Shown one piece after another: positions 48,839-57,606 of a stretch of 64,000 bases of DNA. The notes beneath the pieces are model-generated. The model saw only the letters and a program-made list of their open reading frames with translations, made no database searches and was not told the DNA's origin. Position 1 is the stretch's first letter. Each line of letters opens with the position of its first letter. The stretch spans positions 620,001 through 684,000 of the forward strand of contig NC_019793.1 of NCBI RefSeq assembly GCF_000317835.1. The letters run 5' to 3'. This DNA comes from Deinococcus peraridilitoris DSM 19664. Its GTDB lineage: Bacteria > Deinococcota > Deinococci > Deinococcales > Deinococcaceae. A program made the translations under genes and the position numbers.

Positions 48839-49123
48839 ATGCGAGCAGTATGGAACGGCGTGACGATCGCGCAGAGTGACGACATCGTCAAGGTGGAGGG
48901 CAACGCGTATTTCCCGAGGGAAGCCCTGAGCGACGCGCTGATCAAGGACAGCGCCACCAACACCGTCTGCCCCTGGAAGGGCACGGCGAGCTATTACACC
49001 CTGGTGGTGGACGGCAAGGAAAATCCCGACGCCGTGTGGTACTACCCGGAACCCAAGGACGCGGCGAAGAAGATCAGGGGCCGGGTGGCCTTCTGGCGCG
49101 GCGTGGAGATCCTGCCCGACTGA
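48839..49123 (+). CDS. DUF427 domain protein
   Basis: The 94-residue protein contains the DUF427 core: VEGNAYFPREAL, TVCPWKGTASYY and GRVAFWRGVEI. The family is a small beta barrel of unknown function, often a single-domain protein. The conserved CPWKG segment marks a likely functional site. ATG 48839 follows GGGAGG within ten bases. Its TGA is the first base group of the 26-base palindrome shared with the convergent gene. Confidence 0.9.
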   Translation: MRAVWNGVTIAQSDDIVKVEGNAYFPREALSDALIKDSATNTVCPWKGTASYYTLVVDGKENPDAVWYYPEPKDAAKKIRGRVAFWRGVEILPD

Positions 49124-49177
49124 GCGCTGAAAGGAGCGAGCGGCCCCTGTCGGGCCGCTCGCTCCTTTCAGCGCTCA
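49121..49177. terminator. 26-base perfect inverted repeat containing both stop codons
   Basis: Arms of 26 identical bases (starting TGAGCGCTGA) around a CTGTC loop span from the TGA of DUF427 to the TGA of the convergent DUF3179 gene. It is far longer than an ordinary terminator. It must strongly fold in both transcripts and probably ends both. Confidence 0.85.
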
Positions 49178-50353
49178 GCGCGGCGCGTACAGCCGGGTTT
49201 GCGGCGCGTACGCCGCCCACGCAAACCAGAAGTGGTTTGCGTGGGCGATCGCCCGCAGGGTCCTGCCTTTCAGCGGCCCGCTGATGGCGCGTCCGGCGAT
49301 GCTCCACAGGCTGCCCGTCTCACGGTCGCGAAAGGCGCCTTTGACGCGTTCGAAGGTGAGCGACCGTTCCCCGAGACGCCGGTCGAACACCACACCCGCG
49401 CCTACATCCCGCGCTTCGCCGATCTGGGCGGTGTCGAGCGCGCTCGCGGTTCCCGCCGACCAGAACACCACCACGGGCGTATCCGCCACGCGGTCGTTCA
49501 CAACGCCTCCTTTGGACAGCACCCCGAAAGGATACGCCGCGTGCGTGTCACCCACGCTGACCGTCACGACGCGTTCCTTGGGCGCCAGGCGCCCGTCGAG
49601 CGGTCCGGAATACAGGAAGGGCGGTTCGTCCGCGTCGTCATACCCCACGTAGGGATTGCGGCCGTAATCACGGGGGTACCCAGTGTTTCTGGAGAGCACG
49701 CGCGCCTCCGGCGCCTCGCGCGCGGCTTCCTGAAAGGAGACAATCAGGCTCGGATAAATTCGCAGTTGCGTCCCGGCGAGCGTTCCGACGATGCCACGCC
49801 CGATGGCCTGATACCACAGCGAGTGCGTGGCGGAGTCAAACATCACCAGGTCGCTTTTGTACAGCATGCCTGAGACGCCAAAGGTCACCAGCAGTTCGCT
49901 GCCCGGAGTGCCGCCCAGGCGCGAGCGCTGCTCGTCGCCGACCGGCACACGACGGTCGGCGACGAGCGCCGTATTGCACAGCGGACAGAAAGTCACGGCC
50001 ACCGGAACGCGCCCCAGGGTGACGTTGGCAATCTCATGCCAGATCAGCACCTGAAGCGGAAAGATGCCCGTCTCGCCGTCCACGCTCACCAGAATCACCG
50101 GCTCGCGCGGCGTGAGCCACTTCGCGGCCTGCTTCACCGTCTCGAAGCGAGCTGGACGGGTGTCGGGCAAGCCGGCGTGGTCCTCCTGAAAGCCCAGCGG
50201 CGGAATGCCGTTCGGCGGAGGACCACCCGAGCGCAACTCGTCGAGCTGCACGGTCTTGTACTGCGACTCAACCTTGAGGGCGTCGATCTGTTCGGGCTGC
50301 GCGTGCGCCCCACCGAACAGCAGGGTCACCGTGGCCAGGAGCGGTCTGAGCAT
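49175..50353 (-). CDS. DUF3179 domain protein, exported
   Basis: The 392-residue protein has a cleavable signal peptide (LLATVTLLFGGAHA). The DUF3179 domain shows VILVSVDGETGIFPLQVLIWHEIAN, VTFCPLCNTALVADR, LWYQAIGRGIVG and the Tyr-rich block NTGYPRDYGRNPY. The CPLC pair is conserved in this family of unknown function, which could bind a metal or haem. ATG 50353 is chosen for the signal peptide. It is divergent from the TlpA-like thioredoxin gene, so exported Cys-Cys maturation is a reasonable but unproven link. Confidence 0.88.
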   Translation of the reverse strand: MLRPLLATVTLLFGGAHAQPEQIDALKVESQYKTVQLDELRSGGPPPNGIPPLGFQEDHAGLPDTRPARFETVKQAAKWLTPREPVILVSVDGETGIFPLQVLIWHEIANVTLGRVPVAVTFCPLCNTALVADRRVPVGDEQRSRLGGTPGSELLVTFGVSGMLYKSDLVMFDSATHSLWYQAIGRGIVGTLAGTQLRIYPSLIVSFQEAAREAPEARVLSRNTGYPRDYGRNPYVGYDDADEPPFLYSGPLDGRLAPKERVVTVSVGDTHAAYPFGVLSKGGVVNDRVADTPVVVFWSAGTASALDTAQIGEARDVGAGVVFDRRLGERSLTFERVKGAFRDRETGSLWSIAGRAISGPLKGRTLRAIAHANHFWFAWAAYAPQTRLYAPR

Positions 50354-50517
50354 GTGGGTCTCCTTCGCGCTCCGGTACGGCCCGCCACGCCGCACATCCC
50401 AGGATCAGAACCCAGGAACAATCAGCAGTGGCAGCTGGAGGCACATCAGGCTCCTTTCCTGCCGAAAGCAAACCAGGAACGCTGCCACAACAGCCTGACA
50501 CGCGCTTCACGGCGGGT

Positions 50518-50535
50518 GTGTTGTGCGGACAACAC
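50518..50535. promoter_or_regulatory. Inverted repeat between DUF3179 and TlpA-like genes
   Basis: GTGTTGT and ACAACAC flank GCGG, a near-symmetric site about 165 bases before DUF3179 and 70 bases before the thioredoxin gene. It resembles a CRP/FNR-type half-site pair but is spaced more tightly than the other two palindromes. Confidence 0.35.
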
Positions 50536-50603
50536 GGCTGGGCCGGGCAGCGCGCTACAACACAGTGAAGAGAGACAAGCTCGGAACCATGAAAGGATCA
50601 ACC

Positions 50604-51098
50604 ATGCGAGTACTGACGACTTTGCTGCTTCTAAGCCTGGGCGTCGCCCAGGCTGTGCGCCCGGGCGACGTCGCTCCGAACTTCTCCCTGAAAACCGAGG
50701 CCGGAAAGACGGTGTCCCTGAACAGCCTGCGCGGAGAGCCGGTCGTGCTGACCTTCTGGGCCACCTGGTGCCTGGTGTGCAAGGAGGAGCTGCCCGAACT
50801 CAATCAGGAAGCGCGGGCGGCGAAGCTGAAGAACATGTACGCCGTGAGCGCCACGGACAGTGCCAAAGACGCCCTGGCCTATTTCCGCAAAAACGAGCTG
50901 GGTAGCGTTACACCCCTGGTGGACGCGCCGGGCACCAAAGGGACGAGCACCGCGGCCAGCGTGGCCCGGGCCTACCGGATCATCGGGCAGCCGGTGTCGG
51001 TATTTATCGATAAAGCGGGCAAGGTCTCGGCAGTCCACTCCGGGTACATGCCACCCGAGCAGTTTCGCGTGTACCTGAAGACCATCCAGACGCCATGA
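50604..51098 (+). CDS. TlpA/ResA-like exported thioredoxin
   Basis: The 164-residue protein has an N-terminal signal peptide and a thioredoxin-like fold with WATWCLVCKEELP (active-site C-L-V-C) and the cis-Pro in RIIGQPVSVFID. It is the ResA/TlpA kind that reduces disulfides outside the membrane, for example in apocytochrome c. ATG 50604 is preferred because AAAGGA precedes it; a further ATG lies 15 bases upstream. It overlaps CcdA by four bases, the standard electron donor for such proteins. Confidence 0.9.
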   Translation: MRVLTTLLLLSLGVAQAVRPGDVAPNFSLKTEAGKTVSLNSLRGEPVVLTFWATWCLVCKEELPELNQEARAAKLKNMYAVSATDSAKDALAYFRKNELGSVTPLVDAPGTKGTSTAASVARAYRIIGQPVSVFIDKAGKVSAVHSGYMPPEQFRVYLKTIQTP

Positions 51099-51796
51099 TC
51101 TCCAGCCCCAGCTTTCTGTTCGCCTTCGGAGCGGGGCTGCTGTCCTTTCTGTCACCCTGCGTGCTGCCGCTGCTGCCGGCGTATCTGGGCTTCCTGACGG
51201 GCATGAGCCGCGGGGAACTGTCAGAGCGCGCCGCACGGCGTCCGGCCCTCAAGCACGCGCTGGCGTTCCTGGCAGGCTTCGGGGTGGTGTTTCTGGCGCT
51301 GGGGGCGCTGGTGGAGTCGGCCAGCATCATCCTGACGACCTATGGCACACCGGTGCGGGTGCTGGGCGGCGTGATCGTGCTGCTGCTCGGTCTGGTCACG
51401 CTGGGCGCATTGCGGGCACCGTGGCTGAAGATGGAACGGCGCACACACCTGGCCCGCAAACCCGCAGGCTACCTGGGCAGCGCTCTGGTCGGGCTGGCCT
51501 TCGCGGCGGGCTGGACGCCGTGCATGGGACCGATCCTGGCGGGCGTGCTGTTCGTCGCGGCGCAGCAGCCGGGGCTGGGCGTTCCGCTGCTCCTGACCTA
51601 CGCCCTGGGCTTCAGCGTGCCGTTTTTGCTGGGCGCCCTGTTTCTCGAGCGGATCCGCTTGCTCGGGCGCTTCACGCCCACCCTGGAGCGGGTGGGCGGC
51701 GTCATGATGGTGGTGGCGGGCGTGCTGCTGCTCACCAACGGCTTTGCGGTGATGAGCCAGTACCTCGTGAACGTCCTGGGTTTTCAGGGCTTCTGA
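51095..51796 (+). CDS. ccdA: CcdA-type cytochrome c biogenesis/thiol-disulfide transporter
   Basis: The 233-residue protein has six membrane helices. The two conserved cysteines stand in LSFLSPCVLPLLPAYLG and AGWTPCMGPILAG, the redox pair that carries electrons from cytosolic thioredoxin to the outside. The repeated PCxxP architecture and length are typical of CcdA, the short form of DsbD. It is translationally coupled to the TlpA-like gene. No c-type cytochrome or haem lyase is within the window. Confidence 0.92.
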   Translation: MISSPSFLFAFGAGLLSFLSPCVLPLLPAYLGFLTGMSRGELSERAARRPALKHALAFLAGFGVVFLALGALVESASIILTTYGTPVRVLGGVIVLLLGLVTLGALRAPWLKMERRTHLARKPAGYLGSALVGLAFAAGWTPCMGPILAGVLFVAAQQPGLGVPLLLTYALGFSVPFLLGALFLERIRLLGRFTPTLERVGGVMMVVAGVLLLTNGFAVMSQYLVNVLGFQGF

Positions 51797-51820
51797 GCGG
51801 CCGGTTACTGAGCGGCCAGG

Positions 51821-52507
51821 TTACAGGGTGGGCGCCCCGGCGGTACCCTCCACCCAGCGTTCACCGTTCACGCCGACTTCCAGTTTCCAGACCGGAATAT
51901 GCACCTTGAGGTGCTCGATCAGAAAGTCGCAGCCCTCCAGCGCGGCGCGGCGGTGCGCGCTGCCCACGGCGATGATGATGCTCGCCTCGCCGGGCAAGAG
52001 GCGACCCGTGCGGTGCGCGAGATACACCCCGCCAAGCGCGAACTTCGCGCGTGCGGCGTTCGCGGCGTCCTGCAACACCCGCCGCGCCATCGGTGGATAG
52101 GCTTCGTAGTCGATAAAAGCGATGTCCACTCCCTGGTTGGGCGAGCGGACAGTCCCGACGAAAAAGGCCTGAGCGCCCCACTGGGGCCGCGTCACGAAAT
52201 CCTGCGCCTCGCCCAGGCTGAGGGGCGCGTCGGTCAGCAGGCAGGTGTCCGCCTCACCCTGTCCTTCGCCGCTGCCGCCGGCGACGGGCGGCAGAAACGC
52301 GACCTCGTCCCCGTCCCTCAGCAGGGTGTCGGGCGTGGCGTACTGCTCGTTCACGGCGATCATGCAGCCCTGCAGCGAGACGCCGTGCTGCTCGCTCACC
52401 CCGGCAGCGAGGTCACGCGCAGAGCTGCCCGGCGGCAGTTCGACGTGCACCTGTTCCGTACCGGCCTCGCGTTTCAGCCGCGCGAAGAAGAGGACGGTGA
52501 CGTTCAC
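51821..52507 (-). CDS. Fused MoaD-MoaE molybdopterin synthase
   Basis: The 228-residue protein joins a ubiquitin-like MoaD (residues 1-77, ending AFLPPVAGG) to MoaE (about 90-215, with FVGTVRSPNQG, YEAYPPMARR, HRTGRLLPGEASI and SAHRRAALEGCDFLIEHLK). MoaD must expose its Gly-Gly as a thiocarboxylate, yet here GG is followed by SGEG within the chain, so cleavage is expected. A MoaD-MoaE fusion (MoaX) is processed in mycobacteria. It turns precursor Z into molybdopterin. moaA lies 124 bases upstream in the same direction. Confidence 0.93.
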   Translation of the reverse strand: MNVTVLFFARLKREAGTEQVHVELPPGSSARDLAAGVSEQHGVSLQGCMIAVNEQYATPDTLLRDGDEVAFLPPVAGGSGEGQGEADTCLLTDAPLSLGEAQDFVTRPQWGAQAFFVGTVRSPNQGVDIAFIDYEAYPPMARRVLQDAANAARAKFALGGVYLAHRTGRLLPGEASIIIAVGSAHRRAALEGCDFLIEHLKVHIPVWKLEVGVNGERWVEGTAGAPTL

Positions 52508-52631
52508 GCCGTGCGCCCTTCAAGACGATTGGGCGTGCAGCGATGAAAAAAAACGGAGGGGGCACGGACAGTGCCTGAAAGTCGCTGATGAATGGGTCGC
52601 TGGGTCATAAGCTGCATCGCGTAAAGGCTCC

Positions 52632-53624
52632 TCAACCGCCGATGTGGGACATTTCGACTTTGGTGCGTGGGGTGGCTTCGGTGCGCTCCTCGGAATAGCG
52701 GTCGGTCCGGCCACGCCAGACCTCTTCGAGCAGCGCGTAGAGTTGGTCCTCGCCTGCTCCTTCTCGCAGGGGCGCGCGCAAATCGGTGCCGCCCGAGGCG
52801 AAGAGGCAGGTGTACAGCACGCCCTGCGCAGAGAGGCGCGCCCGCGAGCAGTCCCCGCAGAAGGGCGCCGTGACGCTGGAGATCAGGCCGACCTCGCGGC
52901 CCTGCCCGTCCACATAGCGCGACGCGACCTCACCGCGGTAGTTGGGGTCTGCCGCCGTGAAGTCACCGCCCAACCGGGCGAGGACCTCGCCCGAGGGAAC
53001 AACGTGCTCGGTACTCCAGCCGTTGTGGTTACCGACATCCATGAACTCGATGAAGCGCAGCACGTGCCGGTCACGGAAGTATTCCCACAGGGCGCGCAGC
53101 TGGTCGTCGTTCACCCCGCGCTGCACGACGGTGTTGATCTTGACGCCCAGGCCCGCCTGCGCGGCGGCCTCGATGCCTTCCAGCACCCGCTCGACCAGGA
53201 CGTTCAGACCGTTCATGCGCCCGAACACCACGGAATCGAGGGCGTCGAGGCTGACCGTCACACGCCGCAGTCCGGCGGCCCTCAGGGCCGGGGCGAGGCG
53301 GGCGAGCAGCAGCCCGTTGGTGGTGAGGGCGACATCCTCCACCTCCGGAATTCCCGCGAGGCGCGCGATGAGCTCGGGCAGATCGCGGCGCAGCAGCGGC
53401 TCACCACCCGTCAGACGCAGCTTGCGCACGCCCGCGCGCACGAACACCCGCGCGAGCGTCTCGATTTCCTCGAAGGTGAGGAGCTCGGCGCGTGGCAGGA
53501 ACGCGTAGTCCGGCCCGAACACCTCGGCGGGCATGCAGTAGGTGCAGCGCAGGTTACAGCGGTCGGTCACCGAGATGCGCAGGTCCCGCAGGGGGCGGCT
53601 GAGGGCGTCCAGCAGGAGAGGCAC
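52632..53624 (-). CDS. moaA: GTP 3',8-cyclase
   Basis: MoaA opens molybdenum cofactor synthesis by rearranging GTP to 3',8-cH2GTP. The 330-residue radical-SAM protein has the N-terminal cluster CNLRCTYC and the C-terminal cluster CGDCSRARLSAQGVLYTC. It also has GGEPLLRRDL for SAM and TTNGLLLARLA. The usual terminal Gly-Gly is GG at the very end, needed for activity. It starts at GTG 53624; a longer frame would overlap the divergent mocA relic. It precedes the MoaD-MoaE gene. Confidence 0.95.
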   Translation of the reverse strand: MPLLLDALSRPLRDLRISVTDRCNLRCTYCMPAEVFGPDYAFLPRAELLTFEEIETLARVFVRAGVRKLRLTGGEPLLRRDLPELIARLAGIPEVEDVALTTNGLLLARLAPALRAAGLRRVTVSLDALDSVVFGRMNGLNVLVERVLEGIEAAAQAGLGVKINTVVQRGVNDDQLRALWEYFRDRHVLRFIEFMDVGNHNGWSTEHVVPSGEVLARLGGDFTAADPNYRGEVASRYVDGQGREVGLISSVTAPFCGDCSRARLSAQGVLYTCLFASGGTDLRAPLREGAGEDQLYALLEEVWRGRTDRYSEERTEATPRTKVEMSHIGG

Positions 53625-53745
53625 ACGCCCGTTATAGCCCTCGGCGGGAGAAGACGAGGCGACTTGTCTCGCATTCGTGAGTGCATGAGGAGACTCGCAA
53701 CCTGTCAGGGCGCCCGGCGGGCGACGTGAACCGAACACTGCTGGC

Positions 53746-53960
53746 ATGGCGGGGAGCGGAGCGGGGGTGCTGCTCGCGGCGGGCGCGTCGAGCCGGATGG
53801 GACAGCACAAGCTGCTGCTCGGCGTGGCCGGAGAGCCGCTCGTGCCCCGCTCGGTGCGCGCTGCGAGCAAGCGGGCTCGGCGGCGTGCTGGTCGTGACGG
53901 GCCGCGAAAGCAAGCTTGTGGCCGCGCTGAGCGGGCTGGCGTGCAGCTCCGTGGGGCTGT
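53746..53960 (+). pseudogene. mocA: Truncated, frameshifted molybdenum cofactor cytidylyltransferase gene
   Basis: The first frame reads GVLLAAGASSRMGQHKLLL and EPLVPRSVRAA, the nucleotide-binding loop of MocA-type transferases. The reading then shifts near 53865 and continues in another frame as ASGLGGVLVVTGRESKLVAAL before likeness ends. The real gene would be about 200 residues; the catalytic and C-terminal parts are absent. It is divergent from moaA, so the Moco cluster has lost its last step here. Confidence 0.7.
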
Positions 53961-54131
53961 CGGTTGTGGGGTTTACTGTGGTCATCATGGCCGCGCTGAG
54001 ACAACGCGGTCGCACCGCACGGTCGTGGTACGGTCAACAAAGCACCAAGACGCGTCGGCATTTCGGTGAGTCGCTGTGGTCGGAGGATATGGCCATCCGG
54101 GCGCTGCCCGAAGGTCGGTCAGGAAGCTCGG

Positions 54132-54632
54132 CTATTGGTGGGCGTCGAACAGCTGAAAACAGGCTTCGGTCACGACGCCGAACACCAGGTGTCCTGCCAG
54201 GCCGCGCGCGTGCGTCTGCCAGGGAAATGCCTGTGGCGGCTTGGTCAGACCGAGGGCCGCGTTTCCTGCCTCGTCGACCGTCAGCCAAAATGCCGCGCCG
54301 AACAGCAGTCCTTTCGACCAGCCGGACAGCGGAACAGCGTCACGCATCACCCCATACGCCGCGCCGGCTGCCAGGCTGAGCGCCCAGTGAATGGCGGACC
54401 CGTACTGCTGTCGTTGGTCGTCATCGAGTTCCTGGTCCATCAATTCCGCTGCCTTCTCTGCCGCGACGCCATACGCCATCTTTCCGTCACGCGCCGCATC
54501 TTCGCGCTCGCGGGCCTGCTGGTTTTCCTGGTCGTACAGGTACGACGTCGCTTTCCCCATCATCCACGCCGCTGCCCCTCCAGCGAGCGCACCCAGGGCC
54601 GCCTCAACCAGCATGTTGCGTTCCTTGATCAT
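54132..54632 (-). CDS. YagU/DUF1440-like membrane protein
   Basis: The 166-residue protein has an N-terminal helix GALAGGAAAWMMGKATSYLYD, a charged helical middle and further membrane helices. It ends with PWQTHARGLAGHLVFGVVTEA. The same block recurs in the gene at 55590-56156. AGGAGG stands six bases before the ATG at 54632; an earlier ATG touches the ribosome site and is not preferred. YagU of E. coli is linked to acid resistance but the function here is unknown. Confidence 0.75.
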   Translation of the reverse strand: MIKERNMLVEAALGALAGGAAAWMMGKATSYLYDQENQQAREREDAARDGKMAYGVAAEKAAELMDQELDDDQRQQYGSAIHWALSLAAGAAYGVMRDAVPLSGWSKGLLFGAAFWLTVDEAGNAALGLTKPPQAFPWQTHARGLAGHLVFGVVTEACFQLFDAHQ

Positions 54633-54854
54633 GTCCATCCTCCTGTAAGGCACCGGTTCAAGACCCGGCGCTTCTACTGCACTGAGCTTGACGGCGTGAT
54701 GGCCATGAGTACCCGTTCGAATGACGGCTGTTTCAGGCGTGGACATCCTTGGTAACCGGGGAGTCACCCGTTTGCTGCGCGCGGGCCCCACTCTGCACGC
54801 CAACCGCAACCTCCACACCAACGTATCCAACGTCACCCGTTCCTGCCCGGGTCC

Positions 54855-55319
54855 TCAGTGGGAATCGGACTGGTAGAAGTGCGCGACAACCGCCCCGTAC
54901 AGCAAATGTCCCAGCAGGAACATCATGACGCTCCCCGGCCCGTACCCAAGCGCGAACCTCCTCAGGGCCGGTGTTCTGCCGTCCTGCACGGTGTGATTCC
55001 TGGCGTCCAGGCCAGGCAGGACGAGGCTGGCAATCAGCCAGTGCACCAGACCGAGCTGTGCCCCGAAAGCGGGTGGACGGGACCGGACACGTTCCAGGAT
55101 GGCCGCATACGGTAACGCAATCAGCATGGAAAGCAGCAGATGCGCCCCTATCCCGCTCAGCCTGCTGCTCAGTCCGTCCGTTCGGCGCGTGACCATGCTG
55201 CCCTCGTAGCGGGACATGCTCAGGCGGCTGAGGCCCGACTGATGGGCCGCAAAAGCAAAAGCTTCCATGGCCAGCGCGCCGAGAATACCTGCTTTCACCG
55301 TTCTCGCGATGCGGATCAT
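54855..55319 (-). CDS. Small membrane protein related to the YagU-like group
   Basis: The 154-residue protein has four predicted membrane helices and FLLGHLLYGAVVAH, the GHL-x-x-G motif of its neighbours. AAGGAGG precedes ATG 55319 by five bases. An N-terminal SRYEGSM segment is characteristic of similar deinococcal proteins. It lies between two YagU-like genes in the same direction, though each has its own ribosome site and a gap of about 220-270 bases, so a single transcript is uncertain. Confidence 0.65.
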   Translation of the reverse strand: MIRIARTVKAGILGALAMEAFAFAAHQSGLSRLSMSRYEGSMVTRRTDGLSSRLSGIGAHLLLSMLIALPYAAILERVRSRPPAFGAQLGLVHWLIASLVLPGLDARNHTVQDGRTPALRRFALGYGPGSVMMFLLGHLLYGAVVAHFYQSDSH

Positions 55320-55589
55320 CAGGGCCTCCTTTGACGATCACTCCAAGGGAAAGACTGATACCAGAAGTGGCTTTCGCACGGCGAACCGCACGGAAACGAA
55401 CCAGGTGTCAGGCTGAACTCCGGGGTCCACTGCTCTGAGTCTCTGGCACGAGGGACAAGAAGCAAGGGACAATCTGGCGCGTTCACCTTGGCGTGCCCTG
55501 ACCCCTTTCCAGGGTGAACCCCGAAAGGACCATCCATACAAAACGAGCACGACCCGAGCGTGCTCTCTGCACGTACTGGACCCAGGGCT

Positions 55590-56156
55590 TCAGGAGCGGG
55601 CGGCACTTCTGGCTCCCACAGTCTGTGTGAGGTCCTGGGGGCGGGGTGGATGGAGTTCGCGGTCCATCACACGCAGCACGGCGTCCGTCACCATCCCGAG
55701 GACAATGTGCTCGACCAGGCCGCGCGCGTGCGCCTGCCACGGGTAAGCGCGCGGACCGCCAGACAGTTTCAAAAGCGGGTTCACCAATTCGTCGTTCATG
55801 GCGAACAGGCTCAGGCCGTACAGGAATCCTTGCGCCTTGGAAAGCTCCCTGAATCGGTGGCGCAGCACGCCGTACAGTGCGGCTGGCAGAATGCCCAGGG
55901 CGAAATGCGCGGTGACGCCCCACGGATTGGGCTGCGGCGGAACGAGCTGCTTCCCCAGGGCGTTCGCCACTCGGTTGGCGATGTTGTGCGCAGGATCCAT
56001 GCCGTTCGGGCGGGCCTCGAGCTCCTGCTGCAGTGCCCGCTCGTCTTCTCGCAGGTACATGTACCAGCCGATGCGGTCCATCATCCAGACGCCCGCTGCT
56101 CCCGCAACTGTCCCTTTGATGGCCTCGTTCAGGACGTTCACCGCTGATGAGTTCAT
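55590..56156 (-). CDS. YagU/DUF1440-like membrane protein
   Basis: The 188-residue protein begins with a helix GTVAGAAGVWMMDRIGWYMY, has a charged loop and further helices. It ends PWQAHARGLVEHIVLGMVTDA, closely like the block in the gene at 54132-54632. The two are probably paralogues. GAGGA precedes ATG 56156. The C-terminal 20 residues are Pro/Arg/Ser-rich. An IS630 element has landed about 90 bases upstream and may now supply or remove its promoter. Confidence 0.75.
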   Translation of the reverse strand: MNSSAVNVLNEAIKGTVAGAAGVWMMDRIGWYMYLREDERALQQELEARPNGMDPAHNIANRVANALGKQLVPPQPNPWGVTAHFALGILPAALYGVLRHRFRELSKAQGFLYGLSLFAMNDELVNPLLKLSGGPRAYPWQAHARGLVEHIVLGMVTDAVLRVMDRELHPPRPQDLTQTVGARSAARS

Positions 56157-56247
56157 GCAGTCCTCGCTCCCCTGCGCCTGACGGGCGCCCACTGGCTTCA
56201 CTGATAAGGCTGGCCGTCCTGGTTTCCGCAGCTATTTTTCAACCTAA

Positions 56248-57372
56248 TACGGTCTTGCGTTGAGGATCTTCCGAGGAGCATGCTGAGGCGTGCCCCCCGA
56301 AGTTCGTTTGAAGCCGCACTTGACCTCGGATGAATTGCGCAAGTGCTATCGGTGCTGTGCTCACCCTGCCGACAAGACACGCTGGCACGCCTTGTGGTTG
56401 ATCTCGCAAGACAAGGCCAATCGCCACGTCGCGCAAGTCGTCGACCGTTCGCATACTTGGGTCAACGACCTGGTGCGTGCCTACAACGAAGGCGGACCCA
56501 ACGCCGTACCCACCCACAAGCGTGCAGGCGAAGCACGCGGCGGCAAGAAAGCGGTCTTGGACGTCAGCGGCGTCTTGGAACTCGGGCAAGCGCTCGACAC
56601 CGAGGCACCGCCAGGCGGGGGACTGTGGACGGGCGCAAAGGTCGCGGCTTGGATTGCAGCGAAGACGGGCCATCGTCCTGACCAAGCGACCGGCTGGCGA
56701 TACTTGCAAAAGCTCGGTTACAGCCAGCAAACGTCGCGTCCCGCGCATCCCCAGGCGGCCAGCAAGGAAGAGCAAGCGGCGTTCCAAAAAAAATCCTCGC
56801 ACTGAGTGCCAAGCTCCAAGCCGAACATCCGGACAAGGACGTGCGGTTGTGCTTTCAGGACGAGGCGCGGTTCGGTCTCAAGCCCACGTCTCGCCGTCTG
56901 TGGGCCAAGAAAGGTCAGCGACCGACGGCGCCCAGTACCGTCAAGTACCAGTGGACGTACCTGTACGCAGTCGTCGAGCCTGCGCTGGGTCGGGTGTTCT
57001 GGTTCGTATTGCCGAAGGTTGACACGTGCGTCATGAGCGTCTTCTTGCGCGCCTATGCGGCTTCACTACCCGAGAAGGTCATCGCCCTGCTCGTGCTTGA
57101 CGGTGCAGGCTGGCATTCGACCAGGAAACTCAAGGTGCCCGACAACATCGTGTTGGCCGTCTTGCCACCCTACTCGCCCGAACTCAACCCAGCTGAACGC
57201 TTGTGGACCTTGGTGCGTGAGGCGACGCACCACCAGACCTTCACTGATCTCGACGCCCTCGAACAGCGGCTGTGCACTCGCTGCGTGGAACTCGATGCAC
57301 AGCCACAGGTCATTTCATCCGCAACGGCCTACTTGGGCTACTACCCTGAAAGTTCATGAATGCAATACCGTA
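56248..57372 (+). mobile_element. IS630-family insertion sequence (first copy)
   Basis: A transposase gene is flanked by short inverted repeats, CGGTCTTGCGTT on the left and CGGTATTGCATT (reverse complement) on the right, 10 of 12 equal. TA dinucleotides stand at both edges as expected for this family's target duplication. The exact edge is uncertain by two or three bases because the flanking ATA/TAT also matches. Size is about 1.12 kb. It is unrelated in sequence to the second IS630 element at 61.5 kb. Confidence 0.85.
56290..57359 (+). CDS. IS630 transposase made by -1 frameshift at A8
   Basis: The first frame (GTG 56290 to 56805) carries the helix-turn-helix domains for end binding (ISQDKANRHVAQVVDRSHTW). 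It breaks at a run of eight A (56786-56793). The second frame, -1 relative to the first, gives ILALSAKLQAEHPDKDVRL and the DDE domain: CFQDEARFGL, VLDGAGWH and LNPAERLW. Programmed slippage at A-runs is common in the family, so the product is a full transposase of about 350 residues. All three catalytic acids are present. Confidence 0.85.
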
Positions 57373-57606
57373 TAAGTGCTATGAGTGCGGCTCTTGTGTA
57401 CCCACCGTAAAGCGCCGTTTATCCAACCGGCCGACCTGACACTTCGTACGTTGCGGGAGGACGGTATCGGAGACACAGTTGCCCGTCAGGCAAGACGAAC
57501 GGCCGCCAGGCTTCCAGCGACCTGTACGTCTTCCTGCACCACCTCCAAGCTGAGTTCTCACCGTAATCGGGTGGATCACGTCAGGCAGCCCGGCAGCCAA
57601 TGCTCA
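57373..57606. other. Gene-free stretch between IS630 and rpmJ
   Basis: The frames here on both strands have non-coding composition. Nothing was recognised apart from the rpmJ terminator that begins at 57607. Confidence 0.4.
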
